Shown: positions 45,471 through 56,464, counted from the first letter of the stretch. The stretch: 64,000 nucleotides of DNA from Zantedeschia hybrid cultivar (GCA_030544215.1 JARZZO010000011.1:9286001-9350000); one strand, 5' to 3'. Notes: a model not told the origin generated them from the sequence alone. Numbers and translations are program-made.

Positions 45471-46115
45471 ATCTGGATTTTCTAAAATTTGGGTTTCCTT
45501 AAATTGGAGTTTCTAAACCCTAACCTTCCTTTTTGGGAGGTTGAAGATGATGGGTTTAAGAAACCATTAAGTTTAGGAAACTTTGTATTTAGGAAATTAT
45601 TGGATTTTATTTGGGTTGGATTTTAAATCCGTAACGGATCTTGGTTAAAGATCATTTGGGTCCTATTTTGGGTATTAGATCCGTTAGGATCTTATTAAGG
45701 CCCAAATACGGATCCGTTTGATCATTCCTTAACGGATATTAGTTAACGGGTTTTGGATTCGAATTCTGGGTACGATATCCGTTTGGATGTCATTAAGACC
45801 CGAATTCGGATCCGATTAAGTATTCAACCCGAATCCGTTATTCTAACCCAAATCGAATCCGTTAATCCATTAAGAACCGGACCCGCATCCGTTTATATCC
45901 GTTTGTGTATATGTATCCTTTAAGTTAAAAAGATTTAAAATCATTTAATTTAAAGTCCTTTAGTTATTTTTTTATCCTTTAAAATTCACTAATGGTCATT
46001 TAATTGATCTATTAAGTTCTGGATCTTTGGCCCATATTTCTGGGCCCATTTTAGGCCCATTAGTGATCCTTAAAGGATAAAAGATCATATTTTAAATCTG
46101 TTTGGATACATACAC

Positions 46116-46325
46116 AATTTTGATAATCTGTTTGTAATTTTAGTTATTTCTGCAAACAGAAACGGATATATTTGCAATTTAAGTTGTTTCTGCAAATTAA
46201 AACGGATATGTTTGCAATTTATGATTATTCATGCAAACTGCAAAGTATGTTTACAATTCAGGACTTTTCTGTAAACTGTTCAGACTATGTTTGCAATTCA
46301 GTTTTCTTTCTGCAAACAGAAAAAG
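46116..46325. repeat. Tandem repeat in the copia leader, unit about 50-60 bp
   Basis: Four to five imperfect copies of a unit with GTTTGCAATTT, TTTCTGCAAAC and AACGGATAT. A related rain of GGATCCGTT/AACGGAT words occurs at 45620-45910. Confidence 0.7.
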
Positions 46326-47120
46326 GACATATATGTAACAGCATGCTATAGACTTGTTAAGTAATCATTTTAATGTAGTTTTAAGCATGATTAATGTTGT
46401 TTAAGAATCAATAATTATTGCTGTAAGTTTAGGAGATATTCTTGTGATTATTTGTCTTCTTTACAGTTTTTAATCATGTATGAATATCTCCACTTAAGAT
46501 TGCATTAATTATTGTGTTTATGTCCTTTTTTGCTCATGTTATGTGTTTATTAATGCTATTATGTAGTTTCGTGGTAAATTTTGATTTCTAACTGATTAGT
46601 TTGACCACCAAAGTGGCACTAATCACGAGGATTGATAAAATCTTACCATATTAAGTTTTAAATAGCATTATTGATGAGCATTTAGATATTTGTTATCATT
46701 TTAATTGGGGGAGGATGTTTTAGTATTCAAAGTGTGTAAGTAGATCACCAAAGTGACCTTATGCATGGAGAATAATAAAATAAACTCGTTAAGAAATTAA
46801 AATGATTTCAAATACTTGTGTTCATGACTTGATTGTAAATTTTAACTCCCAAAGGAGTATTTATTTTCATGTCATGAGCAGGATAAAATAAAATTTATTT
46901 ACATGGCGATTCTTGAGAGTTATGTACCCAAAGGTACTCTCTCTTGATATCAAAATGTTTATAAGTTTTAGTTTTATCACTTAAGTTAATTCGGGGGGGT
47001 TCGTCCATGAAGTTATCGGACGACTTGATAAAGTAGTTCTCTTTATGTTGTTGAATTACTTTGCATATTTGTTTGCCTCATTACTTGCAATATTTTAGTT
47101 CAATTGCCTTATATGTGAGC

Positions 47121-50100
47121 ATGTGTTTGTTTATTTCAGCTGCTTCTCCTTTGTTTGCACCATTTAATGCTAGTGTGCCGTACCTGAATGGCACTAATTT
47201 CACTGAGTGGAAACAAAGGGTACAATTTGCTTTAGGCTGCATGGACTTAGATTTAGCATTACGTGAGGTTATGCCGGCTCCACTTACTCCAGAAAGCTCT
47301 TTGGAACAGCAGACTCATTATGAAAAATGGGAAAAGTCCAATCGTCTCTGCCTTTTGTTCCTTCAGGGACACGTTGGACAGAACATTAAGGGATCTATCC
47401 CAGATCAGACTACTGCTAGTGGATTTCTTAAGGCTATTGAGGAACAGTTCATTAGTTCTGATAAGGCCAAAGCCAGTACTCTAATGGCTAAACTGTCCTC
47501 AATGAAATACACTAGTGGTAGTGTTCGAGAACATATAATGATCATGAGAGATATTTCTGCTCAACTGAATGCCATGGAGGTTACTATTTCAGACACTTTC
47601 CTAGTCCATTTCATTCTCAACTCTTTGCCTAGCGAATATGAGGCATTTAAGATCTCCCACAACACACATCAGGCTAAATGGTCAGTCAATGAATTGATGA
47701 CCATGTGTGTCCAGGAGGAAGAGAGGTTGAGAGGAGAGAGGAACAATGTTACTTTGTTTACCTCTCATAAAGTGAAAAGTGGGCCAGGAAAGAAGAAGAA
47801 GGGTGTCCAGAAGAAGGGCAAGAAGAAGGACAAGTCAAAAGGTAAAAATGACAAGTGCTTCTTCTGCAAGTTACCTGGACACGTTAAGAAAGATTGTCTG
47901 AAAAGGAAGGCATGGTTTGAAAAGAAAGGTAATCTCTCATCTTATGTTTGCTATGAGTCTAATTTAGTTAATGTTCCAAAGAGTACATGGTGGATTGACT
48001 CAGGTTCTACTGTGCATGTTGCCACTTCTATGCAGGGATTCCTTTTCCAAAGGCCTCCGAATGAGGGTGAGCGGAGCATCTTTTCAGGAAATAAGACGCG
48101 CTCACAAGTCAAGGCCGTAGGAATTTATAGGATAGTTATGGAATCAGGATTTGTTCTAGATTTAGAAGACATTTTTTATGTACCATCTTTTAGTAGAAAT
48201 TTGGTTTCAGTATCAAGACTTGATTCAAAAGGTTTTCAAGTCAAACTTGGAAACTCTTCAGTTGAATTAATAAAGGATTCTATTGTTATTGGTACTGGTT
48301 CTATATCTGATGGTTTGTATAAATTGTGTCTTAGCAATGCGATTGAACAATCTCATAACACCCTGCATACTTCGGTCCTTATTGGCAACAAGCGTGGTAG
48401 AGTTAATGTAAATTCATCCATGTTGTGGCATAGGAGATTAGGACACATCTCCATTAAGAGGCTCAAAAGGTTAGTGGGAGAAGGAGTGTTACACACTCTG
48501 GATTTCACTGACTTCGAGACATGTGTTGATTGCATTAAAGGAAAGCAAACACACACGCCTAATAAAGATGCCACAAGGAGTTCTGGAATTTTAGAAATAA
48601 TTCACACTGATATCTGTGGTCCTTTTCCACCCTGTCTGACTGGTGAGAGGTACTTTGTCACCTTTATAGATGACTATTCTAGATTCATGTATCTCTATTT
48701 ACTTCTTGAAAAGGCAGATGTTTTTAATGTCTTTAAGGATTTCAAGAAGGAAGTAGAGAAACAATCAGGGAAAGTAATCAAGATAGTCAGGTCTGATAGA
48801 GGTGGCGAGTACTATGGTAGGTATACTGAGATGGGACAAAGGCCTGGTCCATTAGCTAAATTCCTTAAAGAAGAGGGTATTGTACCTCAGTACACTACTC
48901 CTGGCAGCCCATACCAGAATGGGGTTGCAGAAAGAAGGAATCGAACGCTTAAAGAAATGGTCAGGGCAATGTTAAGTCATTCTACCCTTCCTTTATCCTT
49001 GTGGGGCGAAGCCGTTAAGACAGCTGCTCACATTGTGAATAAGGTTCCTACGAAGGCTGCGCCTAAGACTCCTTATGAGTTATGGTGTGGTAGGAAACCT
49101 TCTGTGAGCTATATGCGCACGTGGGGGTGTGCAGCTGAGGCTAGACCATACAGTCCACAGGAAAAGGCTTTTGATCTCAGAACAACCAGTGGATTCTTCA
49201 TTGGTTATCCAGCGAGATCGAAAGGGTATAGATTCTATTGCCCATCCTATGTTCCCATCATTATAGAAACAGATAAGGCAAGGTTCCTTGAAGATGGCGG
49301 AGTTAGTGGGAGTGGACCTTCTCGAGAGATTTCTTTTGAGGAGTTACAGGATCAGGTTGAAATACCTGTAACAACTAACAACCTTGTTCCCATATTCATT
49401 CCTCGGAATGAAATCCTAGGGGAGCAAATAGTTGCAGTTGGTCCACCCCAGGTTGCTCCAGAGCCAGAAGATGTCGCTGTTGTTGACCAACCACCTCCTC
49501 AGGTGGATCAGGGGCCAACATTGCGTCGATCTGAAAGAGTCAGGAGACCTGCCATATCTGATGAGTTCATAGTATACCTACAGGAGGATAGTGTAGATAG
49601 GGGTGACATTGATGATCCAGTGACGTTTTCACAAGCCATGAAGAGTGAAAAATCTGCCTATTGGTTTGAAGCCATGAAAGAAGAGCTTGACTCTATGGCT
49701 AAAAACCAAGTCTGGGATCTCGTTAACTTGCCTAAAGGGTCCAAACTTGTTGGATGTAAATGGATATTCAAAACTAAGGTGGACGCTAAAGGCAAAGTTG
49801 AACGATATAAGGCCAGATTGGTAGCTAAGGGTTTCACTCAAAGGGAAGGCATTGACTATGATGAGACGTTCTCTCCAGTTTCCAAGAAACTCTCATTCAG
49901 AATAGTCATGGCCTTGGTAGCTCATTTTGACCTTGAGTTACATCAGATGGATGTGAAAACGGCTTTTCTCAATGGGGACCTAGATAAAGAAGTGTACATG
50001 GAGCAACCTCAAGGGTTTCGTGCTGAAGGTAAAGAACACTTGGTATGCAAATTAAGGAAATCCATTTACGGACTTAAGCAAGCCTCCCGCCAATGGTTTA

Positions 50101-51194
50101 TAAAGTTTAATGAAATCATACTGTCTTTTGGGTTTAAGGAAAACATTATTGATGAATGTTTGTACCTAAAGATCAGTGGGAGTAGTTTCATTGTCTTGCT
50201 TTTGTATGTGGATGACATCTTACTTGCCAGCAGTGATCTTGGTTTGTTGCACGAAACCAAAGCTTTTCTTTCTAAGAACTTTGAGATGAAAGATATGGGT
50301 GATGCCCACTATGTTTTGGGCATTGAAATCACTAGAGATAGACCCTCAGGCACTCTTGGTCTCTCTCAGAAGGCTTACATCTCAAAGGTCTTGGAAAGGT
50401 TCAACATGCAGTCCTGCGCACCCGATAAAGTACCCATTGTAAAAGGTGATAAATTCAGTGAATTACAGTGTCCCAGGAACGACTTGGAAAGGAAGCAGAT
50501 GGAGTCTATCCCATATGCTTCAGCCGTTGGGAGCTTGATGTACCTTCAGACTTGTACACGTCCAGATATAGCTTTTGCCGTGGGTATGCTCAGCAGGTAC
50601 CAGAGCAACCCAGGCATGGATCATTGGAAAGCTGCCAAGAAAGTCATGCGGTATCTTAAGGGCACATTAGATTTCATGCTCACTTATAGAAGGTTAGATC
50701 AGCTAGAGGTCGTTGCCTATTTTGATGCTGATTTTGGCGGCTGCCTTGATTCGAGGAAGTCCACTACAGGATACATCTTTCTCCTAGCAGGAGGAGCTAT
50801 CACTTGGTGCAGTGAGAAGCAGAGTATTACAGTGGCTTCCACGATGGCAGCTGAGTTCATTGCTTGTTTTGAGGCTAGTGCACAGGCCATCCAGTTGCGG
50901 AATCTGTTTACAGGTCTATCATTTATTGACTTCGTCTCCAGACCTATCAGGATATATTGTGACAATTCCGCTGCGGTCTTCTTCTCTAAGAACAATAAGG
51001 CGTCCAAAGGTGGTAGAGCCTTAGACATTAAGTATTTTGCTCTTAGAGACAGAGTGAAGAATCAAGAAGTGTCTATAGAACATATCGGAACGGATCTTAT
51101 GGTTGCTGACCCACTCACGAAAGGACTACCTGCTAGCACTTTTTGTAGTCATGTGATTCGGATGGGTCTTGTCAGTTCTCTCGATATGTTGTGA
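47121..51194 (+). CDS. Ty1/copia Gag-Pol polyprotein, intact
   Basis: One uninterrupted frame. Gag begins near FAPFNASVPYLNG. A zinc knuckle CFFCKLPGHVKKDC (CX2CX4HX4C) lies at about nt 47855-47900. Protease has DSG in WWIDSGSTVHVA (about 47990). Integrase has an H/C zinc region (LWHRRLGH, CVDCIKGK) and catalytic residues in HTDICGPF, SDRGGEY and NGVAERRNRT (48600-48960). RT has MDVKTAFLNGD and YVDD (about 49950 and 50206). RNase H has DADFGG, AAEFIACFEA and CDNSAA (50720-50970). All catalytic residues I looked for are present. The frame is open upstream of 47121, where the first in-frame ATG lies, but a strong acceptor (TTTATTTCAG, ending 47139) just after it suggests a spliced start from the LTR ATG at 44855. 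The polyprotein makes virus-like particles, processes itself, copies the RNA and integrates it. Confidence 0.95.
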   Translation: MCLFISAASPLFAPFNASVPYLNGTNFTEWKQRVQFALGCMDLDLALREVMPAPLTPESSLEQQTHYEKWEKSNRLCLLFLQGHVGQNIKGSIPDQTTASGFLKAIEEQFISSDKAKASTLMAKLSSMKYTSGSVREHIMIMRDISAQLNAMEVTISDTFLVHFILNSLPSEYEAFKISHNTHQAKWSVNELMTMCVQEEERLRGERNNVTLFTSHKVKSGPGKKKKGVQKKGKKKDKSKGKNDKCFFCKLPGHVKKDCLKRKAWFEKKGNLSSYVCYESNLVNVPKSTWWIDSGSTVHVATSMQGFLFQRPPNEGERSIFSGNKTRSQVKAVGIYRIVMESGFVLDLEDIFYVPSFSRNLVSVSRLDSKGFQVKLGNSSVELIKDSIVIGTGSISDGLYKLCLSNAIEQSHNTLHTSVLIGNKRGRVNVNSSMLWHRRLGHISIKRLKRLVGEGVLHTLDFTDFETCVDCIKGKQTHTPNKDATRSSGILEIIHTDICGPFPPCLTGERYFVTFIDDYSRFMYLYLLLEKADVFNVFKDFKKEVEKQSGKVIKIVRSDRGGEYYGRYTEMGQRPGPLAKFLKEEGIVPQYTTPGSPYQNGVAERRNRTLKEMVRAMLSHSTLPLSLWGEAVKTAAHIVNKVPTKAAPKTPYELWCGRKPSVSYMRTWGCAAEARPYSPQEKAFDLRTTSGFFIGYPARSKGYRFYCPSYVPIIIETDKARFLEDGGVSGSGPSREISFEELQDQVEIPVTTNNLVPIFIPRNEILGEQIVAVGPPQVAPEPEDVAVVDQPPPQVDQGPTLRRSERVRRPAISDEFIVYLQEDSVDRGDIDDPVTFSQAMKSEKSAYWFEAMKEELDSMAKNQVWDLVNLPKGSKLVGCKWIFKTKVDAKGKVERYKARLVAKGFTQREGIDYDETFSPVSKKLSFRIVMALVAHFDLELHQMDVKTAFLNGDLDKEVYMEQPQGFRAEGKEHLVCKLRKSIYGLKQASRQWFIKFNEIILSFGFKENIIDECLYLKISGSSFIVLLLYVDDILLASSDLGLLHETKAFLSKNFEMKDMGDAHYVLGIEITRDRPSGTLGLSQKAYISKVLERFNMQSCAPDKVPIVKGDKFSELQCPRNDLERKQMESIPYASAVGSLMYLQTCTRPDIAFAVGMLSRYQSNPGMDHWKAAKKVMRYLKGTLDFMLTYRRLDQLEVVAYFDADFGGCLDSRKSTTGYIFLLAGGAITWCSEKQSITVASTMAAEFIACFEASAQAIQLRNLFTGLSFIDFVSRPIRIYCDNSAAVFFSKNNKASKGGRALDIKYFALRDRVKNQEVSIEHIGTDLMVADPLTKGLPASTFCSHVIRMGLVSSLDML

Positions 51195-51615
51195 TTCTTC
51201 TATTACTTTCTGCATTTTCCATTGTATACATGTTGGTTATGGATTTTGGTTGGCAGATTGTATATTTAAGTGGTGACCAATAGATAAACATTATGTTTGA
51301 GTTTGTCTACAGTTCCATATTTGATGTTCAATTGTAGTAAGTTGGTGGCATTGTGGTACATGGAAGGTGGTGTGTAATTGAATGCATTTGCCGCCATGAC
51401 TCATGTCATTTGATTTACTGTTCTTGAACCTTTAAGATTCCGTTAATTGGAATGGTGTGTAGTTTTGTTTTATCGTGCGCGCGCATACCGTGATTTTCTC
51501 TTCAGGTGTATACCCAGGATGTCAAATCTTCAAGAGTCCTTTTGAAACTATATATATCTATACTATAAGTATGTTTTCAAAGGAAGATTTGATGTGCTTA
51601 AGACAAGTTGGACCA
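51195..51615. other. 3' untranslated region of the copia element
   Basis: No frame with recognisable content between the pol stop and the polypurine tract. It is probably needed only for packaging or 3' end formation. Confidence 0.5.
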
Positions 51616-51625
51616 AGTGGGAGAA
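51615..51625 (+). other. Polypurine tract of the copia element
   Basis: AAGTGGGAGAA directly before the 3' LTR primes plus-strand DNA synthesis. Confidence 0.92.
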
Positions 51626-52015
51626 TGTTGGGTTTTAATTCAATTAGTGGTCCACTTGTGTTTACTGGGCTGCACACTTGCACACCATTAGGCATCCAAT
51701 TAATGGAATATGATTGGGCTTAACCCATTAGGCGCCCAATAAGGATCCTGTAATGGGTAGGATCCTGTTAGAAGTAAGAACGGGACTGGTCCCTCCTCTC
51801 TATAAAAGAAGCCTGTGACTCCCCATTAGGTCATACGCATGAAGACGAATAGAGAGAGGAAACCAGTGGAGACAGTGCGTGGGTTTACACCGTCTTCCTG
51901 TCCGGAGTTCGTACGTTCTTGTTCGAGGTCCGCTGTGCGTGGGGATCGACTCCGGCATCGTCTTCCTCTGCGTTAGGGATGGCTTCCGCTCCAGGTATTC
52001 CGAAAATCCCCAACA
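51626..52015 (+). mobile_element. 3' LTR of the copia element
   Basis: TGTTGGG...CCAACA, 390 bp. Five transitions relative to the 5' LTR. Confidence 0.97.
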
Positions 52016-52020
52016 GTCTG

Positions 52021-52880
52021 AACTTATCTGAATCATCAAATAATTTAAATTCTCGTGAGCTCTTTTTGTTTTGAACGAGAACGTCTGAACTTTTGTAATT
52101 ATCCGTTAAGTCCATATTTCAATAGTCACTTACATTCATCTTTATTTTGTAACAGTTTAGATCTTACAGAAGTGAGAGATGAAGGAGATTTAACATTAGA
52201 ACTGTAAACATTCCATCCAATAGAGGTTTGGTCTCTCTCTCTCTCTCTTATGTGTGTGTGTATTCTCTTCCTTCTTCTCTCTTGAGACTACTAGTGAACC
52301 AGATTGTATTAGAAGATCAATTCCTCCAAAAGTGCGTCTAGAAGATTGTGGTGGTTGTTATATTGTGGGAGGAGACCGTTATTTTCCTTCGCACTAGTAT
52401 AGTAGGGGAAAAATCTTCTCTAAAGAGAATCTAATAGACATCTCAACTAAAAAGTTTTCTAATCTTATTTCTTTTTTTTTTTGTGTGTGCTTGTTCTACG
52501 CACGTGTGAATTTGGTCAATTTCTGGATCGTGTCTATAAAATCTTGATAACATGATTATCTCATGTATTTTTTATTATATGTTTATCATATTTATGTATA
52601 TAATGTTTAAATACATGCATACTATTCTAAGCACATGAGAAGGAAGTGAATGAATTATTTGACTGTGAAATGATGGAGTCATACACTATCACTTTCTCTT
52701 TCCACATGTGGAAACACATAATATTAACATAAAAAAAAAAAGTCCAAAAAATTTCATTCCCAAGCTAAAGTGGTAGAGATATGATCCGGTGCATAGTTCG
52801 TCACTTCGTTTTCATGGAGATGGAAGGACCTGTCTAGGTTTAACCTCACGTGGCATATCTTTCGTGTACTTGACATAATT
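52021..52880. other. Intergenic DNA right of the copia element
   Basis: A short CT/GT microsatellite sits at 52230-52262. No gene is supported. Confidence 0.4.
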
Positions 52881-54700
52881 TTTAGAAATGAGTAATACAC
52901 AGCTGCACAGGTGCATGCAGTTGCAGGATTGTACCCATGCATGATCCGACCGCTAGATTAGGTATAAAAATACGATTATTTTTTATTTTTTAATTGTCTA
53001 ATCATAGATTGGTCAATACAAAGCCGAATTAAGATGATTCCTCTACTTATGGGGTGTTTGATTATATTATAATACAACATTTCTTTTACAAATATATATT
53101 TTTTATAGTGAAAATATATTAAAATAGGTGTTTGATTATATTATTAAAATGTATTTTAATAACACTTTTTTTAAAAAAAAAATAGTATACCTGCATACTG
53201 CCAAAGATCAGCGATGGTGCCAGGGGATTACAGTCCGTAAATATAAAAATTATAATGATGGTGTTCGTTTATAACTAATAGGGTATTTAGTTGCATTATA
53301 ATATTTTATATAATTTTATTAAAAAAATATTAAAATAAAAAATACTATGACTTTTAAATTATAAAATACATACAGTTATCATGTTTGGCACAGCAGGCTG
53401 CCGCAGCACGGCTCCGTCGCGTATCACCGTATCTCCTGGGCCGTTCTCACAGCTCCAACGCGCTCTCTGGGTGCTGCACATGGCCGTTGCTTCCTGTCAG
53501 ATAAGGCACCACACCATCATCCACTGCCGTCTCGGGAGCAGGGTCGTTGTGACAAAAAATAAAATAGGATTTTCTTTTTTTAAAATTTATCATGTTGTGT
53601 GAATTAAGAGTGCTATTAAAATATATTATAATGTAATCAAACACCTCTTTTAATATATTTTTACTATAAAAATATATATTTGTAAAAAAATATTGCATTA
53701 TAATGTAACCAAACACCCTACAACTTTTAAAAGAATATGAATTCACTTGCACAATATCTGTATATGAAGATTCTTAAAAAGACATGATGGAATTTTTAAT
53801 ACCCTGTGGCTTCTTAAAGATATCAAAAGACTATTTGTATATGATGATCACGTAAGTACATGATCATTTCTTGAATTCGTATACATACATATGTATAATA
53901 AATTATAAAAATCATAATTTATTTTCATGCTGATTGACATTCTCTCATACAAGCAAAATAATCTATTATCAATTTTATGTTAATTTTTATATATTTTCTC
54001 AGTATATGTGACTACCTTACCTACAACATCATCCTATACATTATTTAACTTTGAAATTTCTGAGATAAATATCATTCACAACAAACATTCTTTGTTTTAA
54101 GCATCTGATACATAGGACCTTAACTTGTGGAGAAATACTTCATATTTTGCTCAAAAAAAAAAAATATTCCGTCACATCTCTCATTAGTCATAACAATCAT
54201 AAAATTCAAATGGAGTCGACATCTTTAGAAAGATTCAAATCTAATTCTTTTAGATGATACATAATTACGGAATATGGACATCTTGCTAATTATATACTAC
54301 GCATCGAATTTTGACAAATAATACAGAGCGAACACAAAGGCAAAGGAGATAAAATAGAGAAATAGAGGAAGAAAACACGATTGATCTCCCTAGCAAGCGA
54401 CAACAAATCTTGCTACATGCATAAAAAATGATGCCAAATTGGATCGAGCCGTAAAAATAGAGACTAATTAAGATAAATAGATATATAAAAAATTAAATTA
54501 GGGATCCGTCGTCATTGGTGGCACCAAGTGCCACCATTAACTCTAAAACCTGATGCTTGTTACATGCACTTTTATCTTTAGTACACATACGACTCAAGAG
54601 CATAAAATCAATTCCCAGCTCGGTAATTTCAAGGGAATGAAAAATTAATTTACTATTTTTTGAAAATCTCTTCAACTGTCCGGAGTCAAAAAGGCATCAT
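52880..54700. repeat. Segmental duplication, copy 1 (degenerate)
   Basis: Aligns in direct orientation with 59880-61400, with drift and different insertions. Shared landmarks include ATTTTTATATATTTTCTCA, TTACCTACAA, ATCATCCT, AAATAGAGAAAT and GAGGAAGAAAACAC. The best-matching core is 53790-54690 against 60440-61400. The region round 53050-53720 contains extra inverted repeats. A minus frame (54675-54493) exists only in this copy and is not called. Confidence 0.7.
53052..53718. repeat. Long inverted repeat pair (foldback/MITE-like)
   Basis: The arm 53052-53162 starts GGGTGTTTGATTATATTATA, and the arm 53614-53718, inverted, starts GGGTGTTTGGTTACATTATA. They match over about 105 bp, and each arm holds a second inner GGTGTTTGATTA. 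Between them is a GC-rich patch (53385-53555) unlike its surroundings. Parts of the segmental duplication seem to align inside, so this may be two separate insertions in opposite orientation rather than one element. No clear target duplication was found. Confidence 0.65.
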
Positions 54701-54722
54701 TAAATAAAAGGGAAATACTTGA

Positions 54723-54797
54723 TGCACACCCTCGCGCGGGGGCGTGCGCACACGCCGCTCCCTGATAGGCACGCGCCTATGAGACCGGGGGTGTGCA
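54723..54797. mobile_element. 75-bp GC-rich palindromic mini-element
   Basis: TGCACACCC at the left end and GGGTGTGCA at the right end are perfect 9-bp inverted repeats. The inside holds GGGGGCGTGCGCACACGCC and AGGCACGCGCCT. It stands out sharply from AT-rich flanks. Confidence 0.5.
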
Positions 54798-55242
54798 GCA
54801 AGCTGCGCTCTTAACAGAAAAACTGGCCAGATCTAAGAAATGTCCCTGCACGCCCTGAGAACAAGAGTAACCTGATGATTCCGAGTTTGGAGGTCTTATC
54901 GAATGGAGCATTATTCTCTTAATATATAGGTCTGATCATCCATATATATAGAGTACTCGGACACAGGCTCTCACAACCTCCCACAAACTCTCACAAACAT
55001 TGAACATAAACAACTGTTTACAGAGCTTACACATGTACCCCTACAGCTTGAGTTGATCATCCTAGCTTCCAAAGTTTAATAAATACCTTAACAGGAACTC
55101 ATATTTATCCTTCTTTTCTTTTACAACAGAGAGTGACACAAGAACACTCCATACACAAAATCAAGGTAGCTCATAGAAGACAACTATCTGAGACACATAA
55201 GAAGAGGAAGAGATTCCTTTTTCTTAAAAAAAAGAAAACCCA

Positions 55243-55516
55243 CATGTTGAGTTTGAAAGGGCTCAAGATCATAAGTACTGGCCACAACTAAAATTAACTG
55301 ATGTAAAACTATTATGTTCTATCACTCCCCCTCACCGTCAGATGGGCCGTGAAAATTAAATAACAAGAAGTGTCATAAATTAGAAGATAAAGTTGAGTCA
55401 AATCTTGCTCTAATACCATCTTACAAATCCAAAATTCGGGTGTTGACTCTGAAGGGACCCAAAATCATAAGTACTGGCCACAATTAAAATTAACCGATGT
55501 AAGACTATTATATAGC
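55243..55516. repeat. Two direct copies of a dispersed repeat of about 90 bp
   Basis: AAAATCATAAGTACTGGCCA and the following ACTAAAATTAAC...GATGTAA occur near 55268 and 55452. CTCTAATACCATCTTACAAA lies between them. Confidence 0.65.
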
Positions 55517-55638
55517 CGTTCCATTACCTTTATTACATAGAGGCCTGCGTTGTTTGGTTTGACGGAAGATATTGTAAAATATTTTACAATATTGTACGTT
55601 AAACCAAATGACTCTTAAGATGGATGAAGTGGAAGACG

Positions 55639-56079
55639 TCATTGCACCTCAATTACCAGCGCTGGTTTCTGCAGTCTCACCTCGCGCCGGCATAGGGGGC
55701 AGGTGCTGTTGTAGGCCAGCCAGGTGCTGATGCACCCAGCGTGGAACTGGTGCGAGCACCCCGGCAGCACCTTCACCCGCTGCCCCTCCTTGAGCTCGCC
55801 CAGACACACCGCGCACTCCGCCGCCGCCTCTGCGCTGCCCCCGGCGGAGTACTGGACGGTGGGGATCAGGGAGCAGAGCTCTGTCCAAGCGAGGCCCCCA
55901 GCGGGCGTGTCGGGGTGGACGGTGGCTTCCGCTCTGGCAATAACGACGCCGTCAAACCTCTCCCCTGCACCTTCGCCGGTGAAGCAACAGCGGAAGAGGC
56001 AGATGGGGACGTAGATGCCGGCCGCGACGAAGCCGACCCATGGTAGCATACTGTTGACAGCGTCGCCGAACGACGCCAT
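55639..56079 (-). CDS. RING-H2 (ATL-type) E3 ubiquitin ligase, intronless
   Basis: 146 residues from ATG at 56079, an open frame without introns. Residues about 8-32 are a hydrophobic membrane segment (NSMLPWVGFVAAGIYVPICL). The RING-H2 finger follows in the C-terminal third: CAVC, GELKEGQRVKVLPGC, then CSHQFHAGC and STWLAYNSTCPLC. The C-H-H-C order and Trp four residues after the sixth ligand are typical of ATL ligases that bind E2 enzymes. The tail is short (RREVRLQKPALVIEVQ). The frame is open 16 codons further upstream but offers only GTG, so this ATG, in good context (GCCATGG), is chosen. High GC and intronless structure are usual for the family. Substrate unknown. Confidence 0.9.
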   Translation of the reverse strand: MASFGDAVNSMLPWVGFVAAGIYVPICLFRCCFTGEGAGERFDGVVIARAEATVHPDTPAGGLAWTELCSLIPTVQYSAGGSAEAAAECAVCLGELKEGQRVKVLPGCSHQFHAGCISTWLAYNSTCPLCRREVRLQKPALVIEVQ

Positions 56080-56214
56080 GGCAGTGAAGCAAGAGCTAGC
56101 TAAGCCAAATCTCTTTTTGTTCGCCACCCGAAGGTCTCTTCGTGTTTCACCGAGAGAGAGAGAGGGGTGGACGAAGAGTAGGAGAGAAGACGAAGTAGGT
56201 GCATGCTTCGGGCC

Positions 56215-56222
56215 CCTATATA
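56215..56222 (-). promoter_or_regulatory. TATA box of the RING-H2 gene
   Basis: The minus strand reads TATATTTATATAGG about 140 bp 5' of the ATG at 56079, followed by a GA/CT-rich leader (about 56145-56180). Confidence 0.6.
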
Positions 56223-56464
56223 AATATAACGTTCCCTAATGTGTTTCGGATTTAGGAGGGAAAATAGGACTCCTAGTCGTCCTCGGATTAGGCGAGGGAC
56301 TTACTCTGCACTCTGCTGGGCTTGGGGGGTTGTTACCGGTATTCGAATATTGCTAGGAATCCTAATGTAGACCGGAGAGCTTGTTTCCAAACAGTGTAGG
56401 TGTAACGTCCTTGTGCTTCTCCTTAACCAGAGAGGAAACACCATATTCAGTTCATGGATATCTA

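Larger units (their letters stand above)
44502..52015 (+). mobile_element. Complete Ty1/copia LTR retrotransposon, 7514 bp
   Basis: Two 390-bp LTRs, primer-binding site, intact gag-pol, polypurine tract, and the 5-bp target duplication GTCTG on both sides (44497-44501 and 52016-52020). I count five differences between the LTRs, all transitions (about 1.3%), so the insertion is recent. The domain order protease-integrase-RT-RNase H is that of copia. The 2.2-kb leader between primer site and gag is unusually long. Confidence 0.97.

Noticed and set aside
44676..45516. Long open frames on both strands (up to 253 codons) in the GC block
   Set aside because: They exist in several frames at once and consist of Ala/Arg/Pro/Gly. 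GC-rich DNA lacks stop codons, so this is composition and not coding.
55649..56239. Alternative frames over the RING-H2 gene, and its GTG-extended start
   Set aside because: The RING frame carries all eight zinc ligands. The upstream extension begins at GTG, while the chosen ATG has good context.
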